Shown: positions 26,719 to 35,527, counted from the stretch's first letter. The stretch is DNA of 64,000 bases from Flavobacterium sp. NG2 (GCF_034119845.1 NZ_CP139420.1:2396001-2460000); one strand, 5' to 3'. Notes: generated by a model not told the origin, from the letters alone. Made by a program: numbers and translations.

Positions 26719-27417
26719 TTATGAATTTTTAAACAACAATATATCTTTACACAATTGTATGTTTTTTAATCCCGGTTCTATTTCTAGTTTGCTATTTAGG
26801 TCGATGGCGAAAATAGGCAAATTTGTTTTCAATATTTCGTTGACAGCATCCATTTCGTCTAATCCGATTCCGCCACTGAGGAAGAAGGGTTTAGAGGATG
26901 GATAATCTTTGAGAACTGTCCAGTCAAAGGTGGTTCCGTTACCTCCTGGAAGCTTGCCTTTGGTATCAAAAAGGAAGTAATCACAAACCGATTCAAAGGG
27001 GGCTAAGACCTCAAAATTAAAGTCGTCTAAGATAGAAAAAACTTTTATGATTTCAATCTGTGTCTGTGCTGGTTTGAGTTTTTTTAACTCGCTTTTAAGT
27101 TCTGTGCAATAGGCAACAGTTTCTTTGCCGTGTAACTGAACCGCTTGCAGATCATGTTGGTTAACTTTGTCAATAACATTAGCAAGGGTTTCATTCACAA
27201 AAACACCTGTTTTTTTGATTGATGCAGGCAAGGCAGGAATAGTCCCCTCAAAATGGCGAGCCGATTTTTCCCAGAAAATAAATCCCATATAATCGGGTAG
27301 GAGTGCTCCTAACTCGACGATATTGTCGGGATATTTCATACCACAGATTTTTATCCCCACCTCAGCCCTCCCCGAAGGGAAGGGAGGCGTTGTGTTATGT
27401 TGGGTTGAATTATTCAT
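26719..27417 (-). CDS. trpF: Phosphoribosylanthranilate isomerase
   Basis: Amadori rearrangement of phosphoribosylanthranilate in tryptophan synthesis. From the ATG at 27417 the protein has 232 residues (a GTG at 27444 would add nine). The core begins IKICGMKYPDNI with the catalytic Cys, then GFIFWEKSAR, VFVNETLANVID, VQLHGKET, and FLFDTKGKLPGGNGTTFDW with the catalytic Asp, and ends with FLSGGIGLDEMDAV. The first 22 residues, with TPPFPSGRAEVG, are encoded by a GC-rich palindromic repeat (27355-27389) and are not part of the normal fold. It lies between trpC and trpB, 97 bases downstream of the trpC stop. Confidence 0.95.
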   Translation of the reverse strand: MNNSTQHNTTPPFPSGRAEVGIKICGMKYPDNIVELGALLPDYMGFIFWEKSARHFEGTIPALPASIKKTGVFVNETLANVIDKVNQHDLQAVQLHGKETVAYCTELKSELKKLKPAQTQIEIIKVFSILDDFNFEVLAPFESVCDYFLFDTKGKLPGGNGTTFDWTVLKDYPSSKPFFLSGGIGLDEMDAVNEILKTNLPIFAIDLNSKLEIEPGLKNIQLCKDILLFKNS

Positions 27418-27514
27418 TTTTTCTTTTTTTAACCACAAAGACACAAAGTAAGCACAAAGGTCACTAAGTTTTAATTTTTCTGTGTGCTTAGTGAATGCTT
27501 AGTGAACTTCGTGT

Positions 27515-28297
27515 TTAAGTTAATTTTGATATAAACTCCGTTGCTGCTTTACCAGCATTATCCGTTTTCATGAAGTTTTCTCCAATTAAGAATCCTTTGT
27601 AACCGTAAGGCTTTAATTCGTTGATGGCTTCGATAGAAGAGATACCACTTTCAGATACTTTTACAAAATCATTTGGGATTTGATCTGCTAGTTGCTTACT
27701 GAAATCTAGGCTTACTTCGAATGTTTTTAGGTTTCTATTATTTACACCAATCATGTTTAACGTTGGCATAATTGATTTTTCTAGTTCTTCTTGGTTGTGT
27801 ACTTCTAGTAAAACTTCCAATCCTAAACCTTGCGCAAACTCAGAAAGCGATTTGATTTCGTCACGAGTCAAAACAGCTGCGATAAGCAAAATTAAATCGG
27901 CACCGTGGGCTTTGGCTTCTAGGATTTGGTATTCGTCAACGATGAATTCTTTGCGTAACAAAGGAATTTCGACAGAAGCTCTTGCTAATAGTAAATCATC
28001 TAAGGAACCACCAAAGTATTTTCCATCGGTCAAAACGGAGATTCCACAAGCACCAGCATCTTCGTATCCTTTTACAACTTCTTCCACTGTAAAACCGTGA
28101 TTAATCACTGATTTGGATGGAGAACGGCGTTTGTGCTCGGCAATAATTCCTGAAGTACTATTTCTTAAATTGTTACTTAAGGAGATTGTTTTCTTCCCAA
28201 AAAAGACAGAAGCCTCTAATTGTGAAACGGGGATGATTGATTTTTTAAGAACGACTTCACGTTTTTTGTCAACTATAATTTTATCTAAAATATTCAT
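27515..28297 (-). CDS. trpC: Indole-3-glycerol phosphate synthase
   Basis: Converts the CdRP intermediate into indole-3-glycerol phosphate. 260 residues, a single-function TIM barrel not fused to TrpF. It shows MNILDKIIVDKKREV at the N-terminus, the IIAEHKRRSPSK motif with the catalytic Lys, SVLTDGKYFGGSLDDL, LLRKEFIVDEYQI with a second catalytic Lys, and VGVNNRNLKTFEV and SESGI at the phosphate site. It follows the three MscS genes after a 240-base gap that contains only repeats such as GTTTCAGGTTT and no evident terminator, so it may rely on read-through from the trp promoter. Confidence 0.97.
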   Translation of the reverse strand: MNILDKIIVDKKREVVLKKSIIPVSQLEASVFFGKKTISLSNNLRNSTSGIIAEHKRRSPSKSVINHGFTVEEVVKGYEDAGACGISVLTDGKYFGGSLDDLLLARASVEIPLLRKEFIVDEYQILEAKAHGADLILLIAAVLTRDEIKSLSEFAQGLGLEVLLEVHNQEELEKSIMPTLNMIGVNNRNLKTFEVSLDFSKQLADQIPNDFVKVSESGISSIEAINELKPYGYKGFLIGENFMKTDNAGKAATEFISKLT

Positions 28298-28537
28298 TTA
28301 TTACTATTTTGTTTCAGGTTTTTTTGTTTCGGGTTTCAGGTTTCAAACGGTAACTTGAAACCTTAAACTTGAAACTGTTTTCTAAACTATTTCTTCAGCA
28401 AAGTTACTAATTTACCGATTGACATTTCTTGTACAAGATTGGTAATAGTAATTCAAAAATCTTTTTCTAATTCCTTTCCTATAGATAAGGCTAAAACGAC
28501 AAGAAGTGCTTTTTAACCATTAGTACTAAAAGCGAAA

Positions 28538-29443
28538 TTATCTATTATTTTTTATGTTAACATTAAAATCAGGTGCTTCCACCAGTTGAAAAGTAGCCGA
28601 CGCAAATTTGATACTTCCTTGACAGGCATCTACTTTTTTTAATATTTTGGTAAATAATTGCGTTTTAGTTGCTCTCCGTTTTTTATAGCTTACTACATAT
28701 CGTAAGGTATATTCAACCCAGTTGTCATTGAAAATCAAGGAAACCATAGGTTCTGTTTGAGCATCTTCTAACAGGTATTTGTTTTGCATGGCAATCCATT
28801 TTTCATGAGATTGCGCCGTTAAGTCCCCTGCAACTTCTTTTCCTACTTCTAGTAAAATTTCGTTGACTTTATCGTAATCACTTCCAAATTGGATTGGAAT
28901 CTTAATTTCGTCCCATAGAAACGGAAAATCACCTGAGTAATTAAAAACGGGCTCTTTGAAAACGAAACTGTTGGCAATGAGAACTATGCGGCCATTGTAT
29001 AAATCGCCATCTACCCATTGTCCAGTTTCCATGATGGTAGTACGCAAGACCCCAATATCCATCACGTCACCTTTAATTCCACCTAGCTGTACACGATCAC
29101 CAGTTTTGTAAAACCCACCAAACATAATGGCCAACCAACCCGCTACACTGGCAATGACTTCTTGTAATGCAAAAGCAATTCCAGCACCCGCTACTCCTAA
29201 TGCTACTGTAAGTCCGCCTAGTCTGTCACTAAAGATAACCGTAAGCAACACTATAGAAAGGAAGTAACCAATAAAACTGCTGAATTTTTTAGCCTTGTAA
29301 CGGTTGTCTGTATCCTTAATTTTGGTAACCAAATTTTTTTGCAAGGCTTTGATGATAAGCCATATTATGGTGACACCAATAAAAATAGTTGCAAGTTTCC
29401 CAATTATAGGGTCATACAGTATCTGATTAATTTGTTCGTTCAT
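28538..29443 (-). CDS. Small-conductance mechanosensitive channel, MscS family (1)
   Basis: 301 residues. An N-terminal pair of membrane helices is followed by the pore helix and beta domain (GVAGAGIAFALQEVIASVAGWLAIMFGGFYKTGDRVQLGG within about 75-125), then MDIGVLRTTIMETGQWVDGDLYNGRIVLIANS and a C-terminal alpha/beta domain. The pore-lining helix has the glycine/alanine pattern of MscS. Such channels open under membrane tension in hypo-osmotic shock. It is the last of three adjacent MscS genes that separate trpD from trpC, and is separated by only 6 bases from the upstream one. Confidence 0.9.
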   Translation of the reverse strand: MNEQINQILYDPIIGKLATIFIGVTIIWLIIKALQKNLVTKIKDTDNRYKAKKFSSFIGYFLSIVLLTVIFSDRLGGLTVALGVAGAGIAFALQEVIASVAGWLAIMFGGFYKTGDRVQLGGIKGDVMDIGVLRTTIMETGQWVDGDLYNGRIVLIANSFVFKEPVFNYSGDFPFLWDEIKIPIQFGSDYDKVNEILLEVGKEVAGDLTAQSHEKWIAMQNKYLLEDAQTEPMVSLIFNDNWVEYTLRYVVSYKKRRATKTQLFTKILKKVDACQGSIKFASATFQLVEAPDFNVNIKNNR

Positions 29444-29449
29444 GATGTC

Positions 29450-30256
29450 TTATGATTGGTGAATAACACGTTGTGGGAACGGAATTTCAATATTTTCTTT
29501 TCGAAAGGCTTCTATAATGATTTCTCTCAATTCGCCTTTTATATTTTCTACTCGAAAAACTTCTTCTGACCAAAAAAAGAGGGTAAATGTTAGTGCTGAG
29601 TCTCCAAAATCATCAAAGCGAACAAATGGTTCTTTGCCTTTTAAAATTGCCGTATGTTTCATTGCGGAGTCTTTCAATATTCTTTTAACGATAGTCACGT
29701 CTGAACTGTATGAAACTCCTACTGAAAATTCAAATCGAGCTGCTTTAGCATTATGTGTCCAATTGATTAAAGGATTACGAGTTAAATCGGTATTGGGTAG
29801 AATAATATATTTATCATCTCTAGTTAATACGATTGTGGTTCTAAGGTTGATTTCCATTACTTGGCATACAATGTCATTAACTTGAATTACATCTCCAATT
29901 TTGACGCTATTATCAAAAAGAATGATAATTCCAGAAACATAGTCACTGAATAAATTTTGAATACCTAAACCTAAACCTACTAACAAGGCAGCAGAACCAG
30001 CTACTAGTAAAGAAATATTAAAACCTAAAATCTCTAAAGAAAAGGTAAAGGCAAAAACATAAATGAAATATTTTAATAAGGAGTAAATAGAGTATTTTTT
30101 TCCTTCATCAATTTTTCCATATGAATTAATGGATTTTTGAAGAATTCTAAGTACAATATTTATTAAAATAAGAAAACCAACCAATGCTAAAATGGAACCT
30201 ACCGTAATAACATGAGTAGTATTTGTAAAAATTACTTTGTCTAGATATTCGTTCAT
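29450..30256 (-). CDS. Small-conductance mechanosensitive channel, MscS family (2)
   Basis: 268 residues, with two or three membrane helices, the pore helix LLVAGSAALLVGLGLGIQNLFSDYVSG (about 88-114), and the beta domain IGDVIQVNDIVCQVMEINLRTTIVLTRDDKYIILPNTDL. A C-terminal alpha/beta domain ends with ENIEIPFPQRVIH, as in MscS. The pore helix matches the MscS core better than its two neighbours. It is tightly packed between them (39 and 6 bases), so the three probably form one transcription unit. Confidence 0.92.
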   Translation of the reverse strand: MNEYLDKVIFTNTTHVITVGSILALVGFLILINIVLRILQKSINSYGKIDEGKKYSIYSLLKYFIYVFAFTFSLEILGFNISLLVAGSAALLVGLGLGIQNLFSDYVSGIIILFDNSVKIGDVIQVNDIVCQVMEINLRTTIVLTRDDKYIILPNTDLTRNPLINWTHNAKAARFEFSVGVSYSSDVTIVKRILKDSAMKHTAILKGKEPFVRFDDFGDSALTFTLFFWSEEVFRVENIKGELREIIIEAFRKENIEIPFPQRVIHQS

Positions 30257-30295
30257 AATTTCGAGCTTTTTTATTATAAATCGTATCAGTTTTGT

Positions 30296-32179
30296 TTATT
30301 TTTTATCCATATTTACATTAAAACTAGGTGTTTGATAGTCTTGGGGTAAATAACTTTCAGGGATAGTGGTTCTGTTTCCGTCTCTAGCTGCTCGGTAATG
30401 AGGAGATAAGATTTCGATACCTAATTCGTTACAACAATCTTGAATGTTTTGATGTAAATCAGAATAGATTATAGCTTGTTTATTAGCATCTTTTGTATGT
30501 GCATTAATTTGATAAGACACATAAAAATCATCTAAACTCGTTTGTAGAACAAAGGGTTTAGGTTCTTTTAAAAGTAAATTAGTTCTGTCAGCAGCGTTTA
30601 ATAAAGCTTGGTGAACGGTCTTCCATGGTACATCATATCCAATGGTTATTGTGGTATGAATGATTAATCCTTGTGTTAAGGTTTCACTAGTGTAATTCGT
30701 AGTGTGACTGTTCATAACCGTTGAATTAGGAATAGAAATAATTTCGTTTTTTATTGTCTTAATTCTAGTGACCAAAAGCGATTTTTCGATTACATTTCCA
30801 GTGATGTCTCCTATCTTGACACGATCCCCAATTTTGAATAATCGCATATAAGTTAAAACGATTCCTGCAATAACATTTGATAACGCACCCGAAGAACCAA
30901 ATGTAAACAAAAAACCAAGAAAAACAGAAACTCCTTGAAAGATAGGAGAATCACTACCTGGTAAATATTTGAAAATTAACACAAACATAAAAGCGTACAA
31001 AAGCACTCTTATTATTTGGTAGGTAGGATTTGCCCATTCGGGATAAAAATTCGTTAACTGTAAGTTTCCTTTTGCGATTTCCTCTTTTAAGAATTCAATG
31101 CCTTTTAAAACATAATGAAATACAAAATAGATGACAATGATGGTAATTAAATTGGGTAAATAATTCCAAATACTTAAACCAATATTTTTTAAAGGAGTCA
31201 GTACATAGCCAAAAAGGGTATTTGCAAAGTTTTTGGTCCAAGGGAAAATTCCAAATAACACCGGTAAAGTAACGTAGATGAGAACTAAATTTACAATCCA
31301 CTTCAATAATTTATTCAAAAACAAAACAAATGATACTTGTCTTTCTTCATCAAATAAAGTATAGTTTTTTATTGTAAAACCTTTTAAGCGATTTCCTTTC
31401 TTTCCTTCGATATTTAAGGCCGTCCAATTGAAAAAACGGTTGATGTAAAAAAGTACAATGGCTAAGATAGATAGAATCAATAAAGCAGTACCAACTTCTT
31501 TTATTAAAGTCGAGGTGCTTGTTTCGTTTTTATAATGACTTACTGAATTTGCAATAATCGATTGGTATTTTTGAGCCAGTGCTTCTTTACTACTGCCATT
31601 CCAAATGGCATCGTTTTCAGAGATACTCATAATGATTTTTTCACCATAGGTAATATCTAAAACCGTCTCAGAAGGAACAATCTTCAGCGAATCTTTTGTA
31701 AATGTAAAATGATCTGCTAATTGTTGCACACGATTACTAATGGCATCAGCTCTATCACTGGCTGAGAAGCTTCCTAGTTTGCTGTAAATCAAAAACAAAG
31801 TATCGTCAAAAAAGCCTTTTACAGGATAAGCTTTTGCAGTTGAACGCAAGGCATCTATTTGTGCTTTTTTCTTCTCAATACGTATTCTATCTTGGTTGTT
31901 GAGTTCTTCTATTTGCTTTAGAAGGGCTTCTTTTTTTAAATTATCAGTAGTTTTAAGCGAATTTAATTTGGACTCTAAACCAGCTCTTTTTACAGAATCT
32001 TGAATTCGCTGTTTCTCAATTTGCGCAATCTTACTATTGTATTCCGTTAGTAAAGCTGTGTTCAAAGAATCTTTGGCTTTTATTGAATCCTTTTTTATAG
32101 CTAATTTTTCTTGACTATAAGTAGCTGTTGCAACGACTAAAAAGAGAAGAAAAGCAGTTTTAGTGATGAAATTTTTCAT
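30296..32179 (-). CDS. Large MscS-family channel with periplasmic coiled coil (3)
   Basis: 627 residues. A signal peptide (about 1-22), a Lys/Glu/Gln-rich coiled coil (about 40-115), and a periplasmic domain (about 115-220) precede several membrane helices (about 228-420). The pore region is SVFLGFLFTFGSSGALSNVIAGIVLTYMRLFKIGDRVKIGD (split over about 420-465), followed by the beta domain TGNVIEKSLLVTRIKTIKNEIISIPNSTVMNS and an alpha/beta end. The large N-terminal part recalls MscK/YbiO-type channels. It starts 43 bases after the trpD stop, so it probably continues the trp transcript. Confidence 0.9.
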   Translation of the reverse strand: MKNFITKTAFLLFLVVATATYSQEKLAIKKDSIKAKDSLNTALLTEYNSKIAQIEKQRIQDSVKRAGLESKLNSLKTTDNLKKEALLKQIEELNNQDRIRIEKKKAQIDALRSTAKAYPVKGFFDDTLFLIYSKLGSFSASDRADAISNRVQQLADHFTFTKDSLKIVPSETVLDITYGEKIIMSISENDAIWNGSSKEALAQKYQSIIANSVSHYKNETSTSTLIKEVGTALLILSILAIVLFYINRFFNWTALNIEGKKGNRLKGFTIKNYTLFDEERQVSFVLFLNKLLKWIVNLVLIYVTLPVLFGIFPWTKNFANTLFGYVLTPLKNIGLSIWNYLPNLITIIVIYFVFHYVLKGIEFLKEEIAKGNLQLTNFYPEWANPTYQIIRVLLYAFMFVLIFKYLPGSDSPIFQGVSVFLGFLFTFGSSGALSNVIAGIVLTYMRLFKIGDRVKIGDITGNVIEKSLLVTRIKTIKNEIISIPNSTVMNSHTTNYTSETLTQGLIIHTTITIGYDVPWKTVHQALLNAADRTNLLLKEPKPFVLQTSLDDFYVSYQINAHTKDANKQAIIYSDLHQNIQDCCNELGIEILSPHYRAARDGNRTTIPESYLPQDYQTPSFNVNMDKK

Positions 32180-32222
32180 GTCATTTAATATTAATAGGAC
32201 GGATTCTATCAGCTTTTCTATA

Positions 32223-33221
32223 TTATTGTTGACTGCTTAGATTTTTCAGAATATTGAGTGCTTCTAATCCTTTTCCTGAAAACAAACTTTCTTTGGCCTG
32301 CTCAAATCCTTCAAGAGGGGTACATCCTGTTACTGTAGCAATTGCCATGGCTGCATTGGCACAAACCACATTAGATTGCGCTTCATTTCCTTTACCTGCG
32401 ATAATAGTAGTAAATAGTTGCGCTGATTCTTCAATGGTTTTTCCTCCTTCAATTTCCGATTGCAATAAATGTTTAACACCAAAATCGGATGGATTTAATA
32501 TTCCTTCTTTGGTGTTTGAAATGAATTTAGTAGGACATGTCAATGATACTTCATCATATCCGTCTAATGAATGTAAAATGGTAAAGTTTCTATCTGTGTT
32601 TTGATACAAATAGCCATACATACGAGCCAATTCGAGATTAAAAACACCTACTAATTGGTTTTGTGGAAAGGCAGGGTTTACCATTGGACCTAACATATTG
32701 AAGAAGGTTTTTACCCCTAATTCTTTACGAATTGGCCCCACGTTTTTCATTGCGGGATGAAATAAAGGAGCGTGTAAAATACAGATACCCGCTTTTTCCA
32801 TACATTTTCTTAGAAAATCATTATCATTGCTAAATTTGATACCTAATTGTTCCATTACGTTACTAGAACCAGATATTGAGGAAACCCCATAATTTCCATG
32901 CTTAGCAACTTTTATTCCTGCACCAGCTGCCACAAAAGAGGCTAAAGTCGAAATATTGAAAGTGTCTTTTCCATCACCACCAGTTCCGCATAAATCAATG
33001 GTATTGTAATCCGATAAATCAACTCGAATACACAAATCAAGTAAGGCTTCTCTAAAACCCGCTAACTCATCAATACTAATACTTCGCATCATATAAACAG
33101 TTAAAAAAGCTGCTATTTGACTCGGATTGTAATTGCCACTAGAGATGTTTACCAACACGTTTTTGGCTTCCTCTTTAGAGAGTATTTCGTGATTGATTAG
33201 TCTGTTTAAAATATTTTTCAT
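32223..33221 (-). CDS. trpD: Anthranilate phosphoribosyltransferase
   Basis: Transfers the phosphoribosyl group of PRPP to anthranilate. 332 residues, not fused to TrpG. The PRPP/phosphate motif is DLCGTGGDGKDTFNIST, the second loop KHGNYGVSSISGSSNVMEQLG binds the substrate, and HPAMKNVGPIRKELGVKTFFNMLGPM and the DEVSL segment are conserved. It follows trpG by 71 bases and is followed at 43 bases by the large MscS gene. Confidence 0.97.
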   Translation of the reverse strand: MKNILNRLINHEILSKEEAKNVLVNISSGNYNPSQIAAFLTVYMMRSISIDELAGFREALLDLCIRVDLSDYNTIDLCGTGGDGKDTFNISTLASFVAAGAGIKVAKHGNYGVSSISGSSNVMEQLGIKFSNDNDFLRKCMEKAGICILHAPLFHPAMKNVGPIRKELGVKTFFNMLGPMVNPAFPQNQLVGVFNLELARMYGYLYQNTDRNFTILHSLDGYDEVSLTCPTKFISNTKEGILNPSDFGVKHLLQSEIEGGKTIEESAQLFTTIIAGKGNEAQSNVVCANAAMAIATVTGCTPLEGFEQAKESLFSGKGLEALNILKNLSSQQ

Positions 33222-33292
33222 TTTTTATTCCGCTAAGACGCAAAGGCGCAAATTCTATATGATGGTTTTATCTGATTACGAATGACTGAATA

Positions 33293-33859
33293 CTAATTGT
33301 TGACCCAGTTTTCTAGCATTTTTTTACCTGTAGGAGTTAATACGCTTTCAGGGTGAAATTGTACGCCTCTTACATCAAATGTTTTGTGACGCAGCGACAT
33401 TACTTGTCCGTTTTCGTCAAATGAAGTAGCTTCTAAAACTTCGGGTAAAGTAGCATCTACAACCCATGAATGGTAGCGGCCAACTTCAAATTCGTTTTCT
33501 AATCCTTGGAATAAGATTTCGTCATCAACTACTGTTTTTACATTAGTAGCCACACCATGATAGACTTTATCAAGGTTTGATAGTGTTCCTCCGTAAACTT
33601 CACCAATGGCTTGTTGTCCAAGGCAAACTCCAAAAATACTTTTGGTAGCACCATATTTTTCAATTACGGGTTTAAGTAAGCCCGCTTCATCAGGAATACC
33701 TGGTCCTGGTGATAGTAATATTTTATCGAAATGCGCTATTTCATCAATATCAAATTCATCATTTCGATACACGGTTACTTCGCAGTTTAAATCTTCAAGA
33801 TAATGCACTAAATTATAAGTGAAACTATCGTAATTGTCTATGACTAATATTTTTTTCAT
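33293..33859 (-). CDS. trpG: Anthranilate synthase, glutamine amidotransferase subunit
   Basis: Supplies ammonia from glutamine to TrpE. The chosen start is the ATG at 33859 (188 residues), which places ILVIDNYDSFTYNLVHY at the N-terminus as in the family. An upstream in-frame ATG at 33898 would add 13 residues encoded by a palindromic mini-element and is unlikely. The catalytic triad is Cys79 in FGVCLGQQAIGE with the His and Glu of VQFHPESVLTP; the oxyanion region is LLSPGPGIPDEAG. It is adjacent to trpE (43 bases) and trpD (71 bases). Confidence 0.97.
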   Translation of the reverse strand: MKKILVIDNYDSFTYNLVHYLEDLNCEVTVYRNDEFDIDEIAHFDKILLSPGPGIPDEAGLLKPVIEKYGATKSIFGVCLGQQAIGEVYGGTLSNLDKVYHGVATNVKTVVDDEILFQGLENEFEVGRYHSWVVDATLPEVLEATSFDENGQVMSLRHKTFDVRGVQFHPESVLTPTGKKMLENWVNN

Positions 33860-33877
33860 TTTATAGGTATTGTTTAG

Positions 33878-33897
33878 TGACAAGTCGCAACTTGTCA
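33878..33897. repeat. Palindromic mini-element between trpE and trpG
   Basis: Perfect eight-base arms TGACAAGT/ACTTGTCA around CGCA, preceded by TTTAG and followed by TTAC, like the pair at 26625-26711. Confidence 0.75.
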
Positions 33898-33902
33898 TTA
33901 CT

Positions 33903-35303
33903 TTATATTGTTTCTGCTAAATCTAAAGCGGTATTTAAGGCTCTTAGTTTATTATAAACTTCTTGCATTTCACTTTCTTCGTCAGAACTAGCAACTATTC
34001 CAGCTCCAGCTTGAGAGTGTAATTGATGATTTTTGCTTAAAAAAGTTCGAATCATAATGGCATGGTTAAAGTTGCCTTCAAAATCCATAAAACCGATGGC
34101 TCCACCATAGAAATTACGATTGGTTTTCTCATAATCTTCAATCAACTGCATGGCTCTATGTTTAGGAGCTCCACTTAAAGTCCCTGCAGGGAAAGTATCG
34201 GCTACAACTTGTAGGGTAGTGGCATTGTCATGCAAATGACCAGTAACTTTGGATACCAAATGGATAACGTGAGAAAAGAATTGAACTTCTCTGTAGCGTT
34301 CTACATTTACATTGTGTCCGTGGCGGCTAAGGTCATTACGAGCTAAGTCAACAAGCATTACGTGTTCGCTGTTTTCTTTTTTATCTTCTGATAATTGTTT
34401 TGCAAGTACCGCATCTTTTTCGTCGTCACCAGTACGCTTGAAAGTACCAGCAATAGGATGTATCTCAGCTTTACGGTCTTTTACAATAATTTGAGCTTCA
34501 GGGGAAGAACCAAATATTTTGAAATCACCATAATCAAAAAAGAATAAATAGGGAGAAGGATTGATGCTTCGCAACGCTCTGTAAACATTAAATTCATCTC
34601 CTTTGAATCCTTGTGTGAAACGTCTAGACAATACTAATTGAAACACATCACCACGGTAGCAGTGTTTTTTAGCCAAGGCTACATTTTGTTTGAATTCTTC
34701 GTCTGTTAAATTTGAAAATCCTTCGCCATCTCTCGTAAATTGATAGGTAGCTAAGTTTCTAGATTGTAATAACTGCTCTAATTCAGCAATGTTGTTTCTA
34801 CCGTCTAAACTATGGCTAAAGATATATGCTTGGTTCTTGAAATGATTGATTGCAATGATGTTTTGGTACACTGCATAATAGACATCAGGTATGGTATTGC
34901 TGTTTTCTTTTTTAGCAATGGTTACTTTTTCAAAATAACGCACGGCATCATAAGAAATGTATCCAAATAATCCATTATTAATGAATTTGAAATCATTTTT
35001 CTCAGACTTAAACTGACCTGAAAATTCTTGGATAATATCAGGGATGTTCGTTTTTGAATCAATCGCAATTGTTTCAGAAGTTCCATCAGGGAAAGATTTA
35101 TAGATAGTTTCATTTTCGATCTTTATCGATGCAATAGGATTGCAGCAGATATACGAAAAACTATTATCGTTTCCATGATAGTCGCTACTTTCCAGCAACA
35201 AACTATTAGGGAATTTATCTCTAATTTTTAGATATACACTAACAGGAGTTATCATATCTGCTAGGATTTGCTTGTAATGTGTTTTAAGTATAAAAGGTTT
35301 CAA
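33903..35303 (-). CDS. trpE: Anthranilate synthase component I
   Basis: Makes anthranilate from chorismate with ammonia from TrpG, the committed step of tryptophan synthesis. 466 residues, the normal length. The tryptophan feedback site LLESSD (about 34-39) is intact, so allosteric inhibition is expected. The C-terminal chorismate-binding domain (about 200-460) has FQLVLSRRFTQGFKGDEFNVYRALR, SPEAQIIVKDRKAEIHPIAGT, DLARNDLSRHG and DTFPAGTLSGAPKHRAMQLI. It is the first structural gene of the operon and follows an attenuator with a Trp-codon leader peptide and terminator. Confidence 0.98.
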   Translation of the reverse strand: MKPFILKTHYKQILADMITPVSVYLKIRDKFPNSLLLESSDYHGNDNSFSYICCNPIASIKIENETIYKSFPDGTSETIAIDSKTNIPDIIQEFSGQFKSEKNDFKFINNGLFGYISYDAVRYFEKVTIAKKENSNTIPDVYYAVYQNIIAINHFKNQAYIFSHSLDGRNNIAELEQLLQSRNLATYQFTRDGEGFSNLTDEEFKQNVALAKKHCYRGDVFQLVLSRRFTQGFKGDEFNVYRALRSINPSPYLFFFDYGDFKIFGSSPEAQIIVKDRKAEIHPIAGTFKRTGDDEKDAVLAKQLSEDKKENSEHVMLVDLARNDLSRHGHNVNVERYREVQFFSHVIHLVSKVTGHLHDNATTLQVVADTFPAGTLSGAPKHRAMQLIEDYEKTNRNFYGGAIGFMDFEGNFNHAIMIRTFLSKNHQLHSQAGAGIVASSDEESEMQEVYNKLRALNTALDLAETI

Positions 35304-35359
35304 TAGAAATGATTTTTTAATGATTAATAGTTCTGAGATATTAATTAAATTAACGTAAA

Positions 35360-35386
35360 AAAGGCTTGTCGTGACGACAAGCCTTT
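35360..35386 (-). terminator. trp attenuator terminator
   Basis: Perfect 12-base arms (AAAGGCTTGTCG and its complement) with a three-base loop and a run of T on the minus-strand 3' side, about 57 bases before the trpE start. A seven-base segment of the loop and 3' arm (TCACGAC, 35368-35374) is exactly complementary to GTCGTGA (35423-35429), which covers the leader stop codon. Ribosome position can therefore decide whether the terminator forms. Confidence 0.9.
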
Positions 35387-35422
35387 ATATATTTATAGTT
35401 TACAATACTATAGGAGCTTTGT

Positions 35423-35479
35423 TCACGACGTCTGACGTAAATTGTTCCACCACCAAGTATTGTTTGTAATTGCTATCAT
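35423..35479 (-). CDS. trpL: trp operon leader peptide
   Basis: An 18-codon reading frame, MIAITNNTWWWNNLRQTS, starting about 11 bases after the predicted transcription start. It has three consecutive Trp codons (35447-35455), and its TGA stop lies inside the segment that can pair with the terminator. I infer ribosome-mediated attenuation: with scarce charged tRNA-Trp the ribosome stalls at codons 9-11, the stop-codon region stays free to pair with the terminator and trpE is transcribed; with ample Trp the ribosome reaches the stop and the terminator forms. A second pairing, ACAATACT (35456-35463) with AGTATTGT (35402-35409), may help switching. Confidence 0.9.
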   Translation of the reverse strand: MIAITNNTWWWNNLRQTS

Positions 35480-35496
35480 AATATTTTTTGTTGATA

Positions 35497-35527
35497 CAAA
35501 TATAGAAATGAATTTTGATTTTTCAAA
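35497..35527 (-). promoter_or_regulatory. trp operon promoter
   Basis: On the minus strand TTTG (35524-35527) and TATATTTG (35497-35504) are separated by 19 bases, a complete Bacteroidota -33/-7 promoter, just upstream of the leader peptide. Confidence 0.85.

Noticed and set aside
33860..33898. Longer TrpG start at 33898
   Set aside because: It would translate a palindromic mini-element and add residues absent from the family; 33859 fits the conserved N-terminus.
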